Shown piece after piece: positions 63,929 to 64,000 of a stretch of 64,000 nucleotides of DNA. The DNA lies in the NCBI RefSeq assembly GCF_004341625.1, contig NZ_SLZG01000001.1, positions 372,001 to 436,000 on the forward strand, given 5' to 3'. Source of the stretch: Rhizobium sp. BK376 (GTDB lineage Bacteria > Pseudomonadota > Alphaproteobacteria > Rhizobiales > Rhizobiaceae). The first letter of the stretch is position 1. Each line of letters begins with the position of its first letter. Made by a program: the position numbers and the translations under genes. The notes under the pieces were generated by a model. The model worked only from the letters and a program-made list of their open reading frames with translations. It had not been told where the DNA came from and did no database searches.

Positions 63929-64000
63929 TTAGAGCTTCGGCTCTTCTTCCAGCAGCCCGCGAACGAAATAGAACATGCCATGGCGGCGGTCACGACGCAG
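63929..64000 (-). CDS. gmk: Guanylate kinase, C-terminal end (rest outside window)
   Basis: The last 23 codons of a leftward gene, ending 12 bases from the rsmA stop. The visible end, RRDRRHGMFYFVRGLLEEE, matches my recollection of the C-terminus of rhizobial guanylate kinase (RRDRR-G-F-FV-LLEE), and gmk near rsmA is a common rhizobial order. The catalytic part is not in the window, so the call rests on this tail alone. Confidence 0.65.
   Translation of the reverse strand: MRRDRRHGMFYFVRGLLEEEPKL

Noticed and set aside
1..64000. CRISPR arrays, tRNA or rRNA genes, prophage or complete IS elements
   Set aside because: None could be recognised on reading both strands; the repeats found are palindromic elements or isolated direct repeats.

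Overview
The window looks like chromosomal core DNA of a Rhizobium-type alphaproteobacterium (Rhizobiaceae). Supporting signs are high GC with strong GC3 bias, a MlotiK1-like cyclic-nucleotide-gated channel fragment, a RopB-type outer membrane protein, HdaA beside ppk/ppx, an LptFG-LptD-SurA-PdxA-RsmA-(Gmk) string of rhizobial type, and a palindromic intergenic repeat of the RIME kind. There are no rRNA or tRNA genes, no CRISPR array, no prophage and no complete insertion sequence. About 60 protein genes are supported, including a 59-codon gene and a 12-codon leader ORF that are easy to miss.

Layout. 1-10.5 kb: end of a cNMP-gated K+ channel, aspS, a Tat-exported multicopper oxidase, rnd, a prokaryotic ionotropic-glutamate-receptor-like protein whose K+ filter is replaced, a membrane-anchored class III cyclase, a phytase-like esterase, a cupredoxin and a cytochrome b561. 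10.5-16.2 kb: a leftward perM-hdaA-ppk-ppx cluster. 16.9-20.6 kb: a DnaB-core ATPase, a YkgJ Cys-cluster protein, purM-purN. 20.6-28 kb: RIME-like repeat, phnM-phnF, an arylsulfatase lying between two degenerate direct repeats, an outer-membrane barrel protein, a methyltransferase and a NiCoT nickel/cobalt permease behind a perfect 17-bp palindrome. 28-35.4 kb: a DUF3309-like peptide, Nudix hydrolase, molybdopterin oxidoreductase, rlmJ, a GST, a divergent LysR/SDR pair and ropB. 35.7-44.9 kb: a pteridine-reductase-like SDR coupled to uvrC, pgsA-moaD-moaE, an orphan LivH permease opposite a CGNR regulator plus lipoprotein, ndk, DinB, GGDEF and entericidin genes. 45-55 kb: a phosphodiester glycosidase gene between two copies of the 5' end of an ABC-F gene, the ABC-F gene, an L,D-transpeptidase-like protein, a polysaccharide deacetylase, a sugar 1-dehydrogenase, three small unknown or weakly assigned genes (one Imm50-like), and pepA-holC. 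55-64 kb: a PAP2 phosphatase and the envelope-biogenesis operon lptF-lptG-lptD-surA-pdxA-rsmA, with the convergent end of gmk.

How parts fit together. The lpt/surA block exports and assembles LPS. The ppk/ppx pair makes and degrades polyphosphate and sits with the replication-initiation regulator HdaA. PurM/PurN are consecutive in GAR-transformylase-dependent purine synthesis. MoaD/MoaE supply molybdopterin, and one molybdoenzyme is encoded in the window. The most unusual observation is that two single genes (arylsulfatase and phosphodiester glycosidase) are each bracketed by a degraded second copy of the 5' end of the neighbouring gene. This suggests small gene insertions that left a duplicated junction. 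The non-K+ filter of the glutamate-receptor-like channel, the leader peptide coupled to the sulfatase and several long palindromes in divergent promoters are the other points worth checking.
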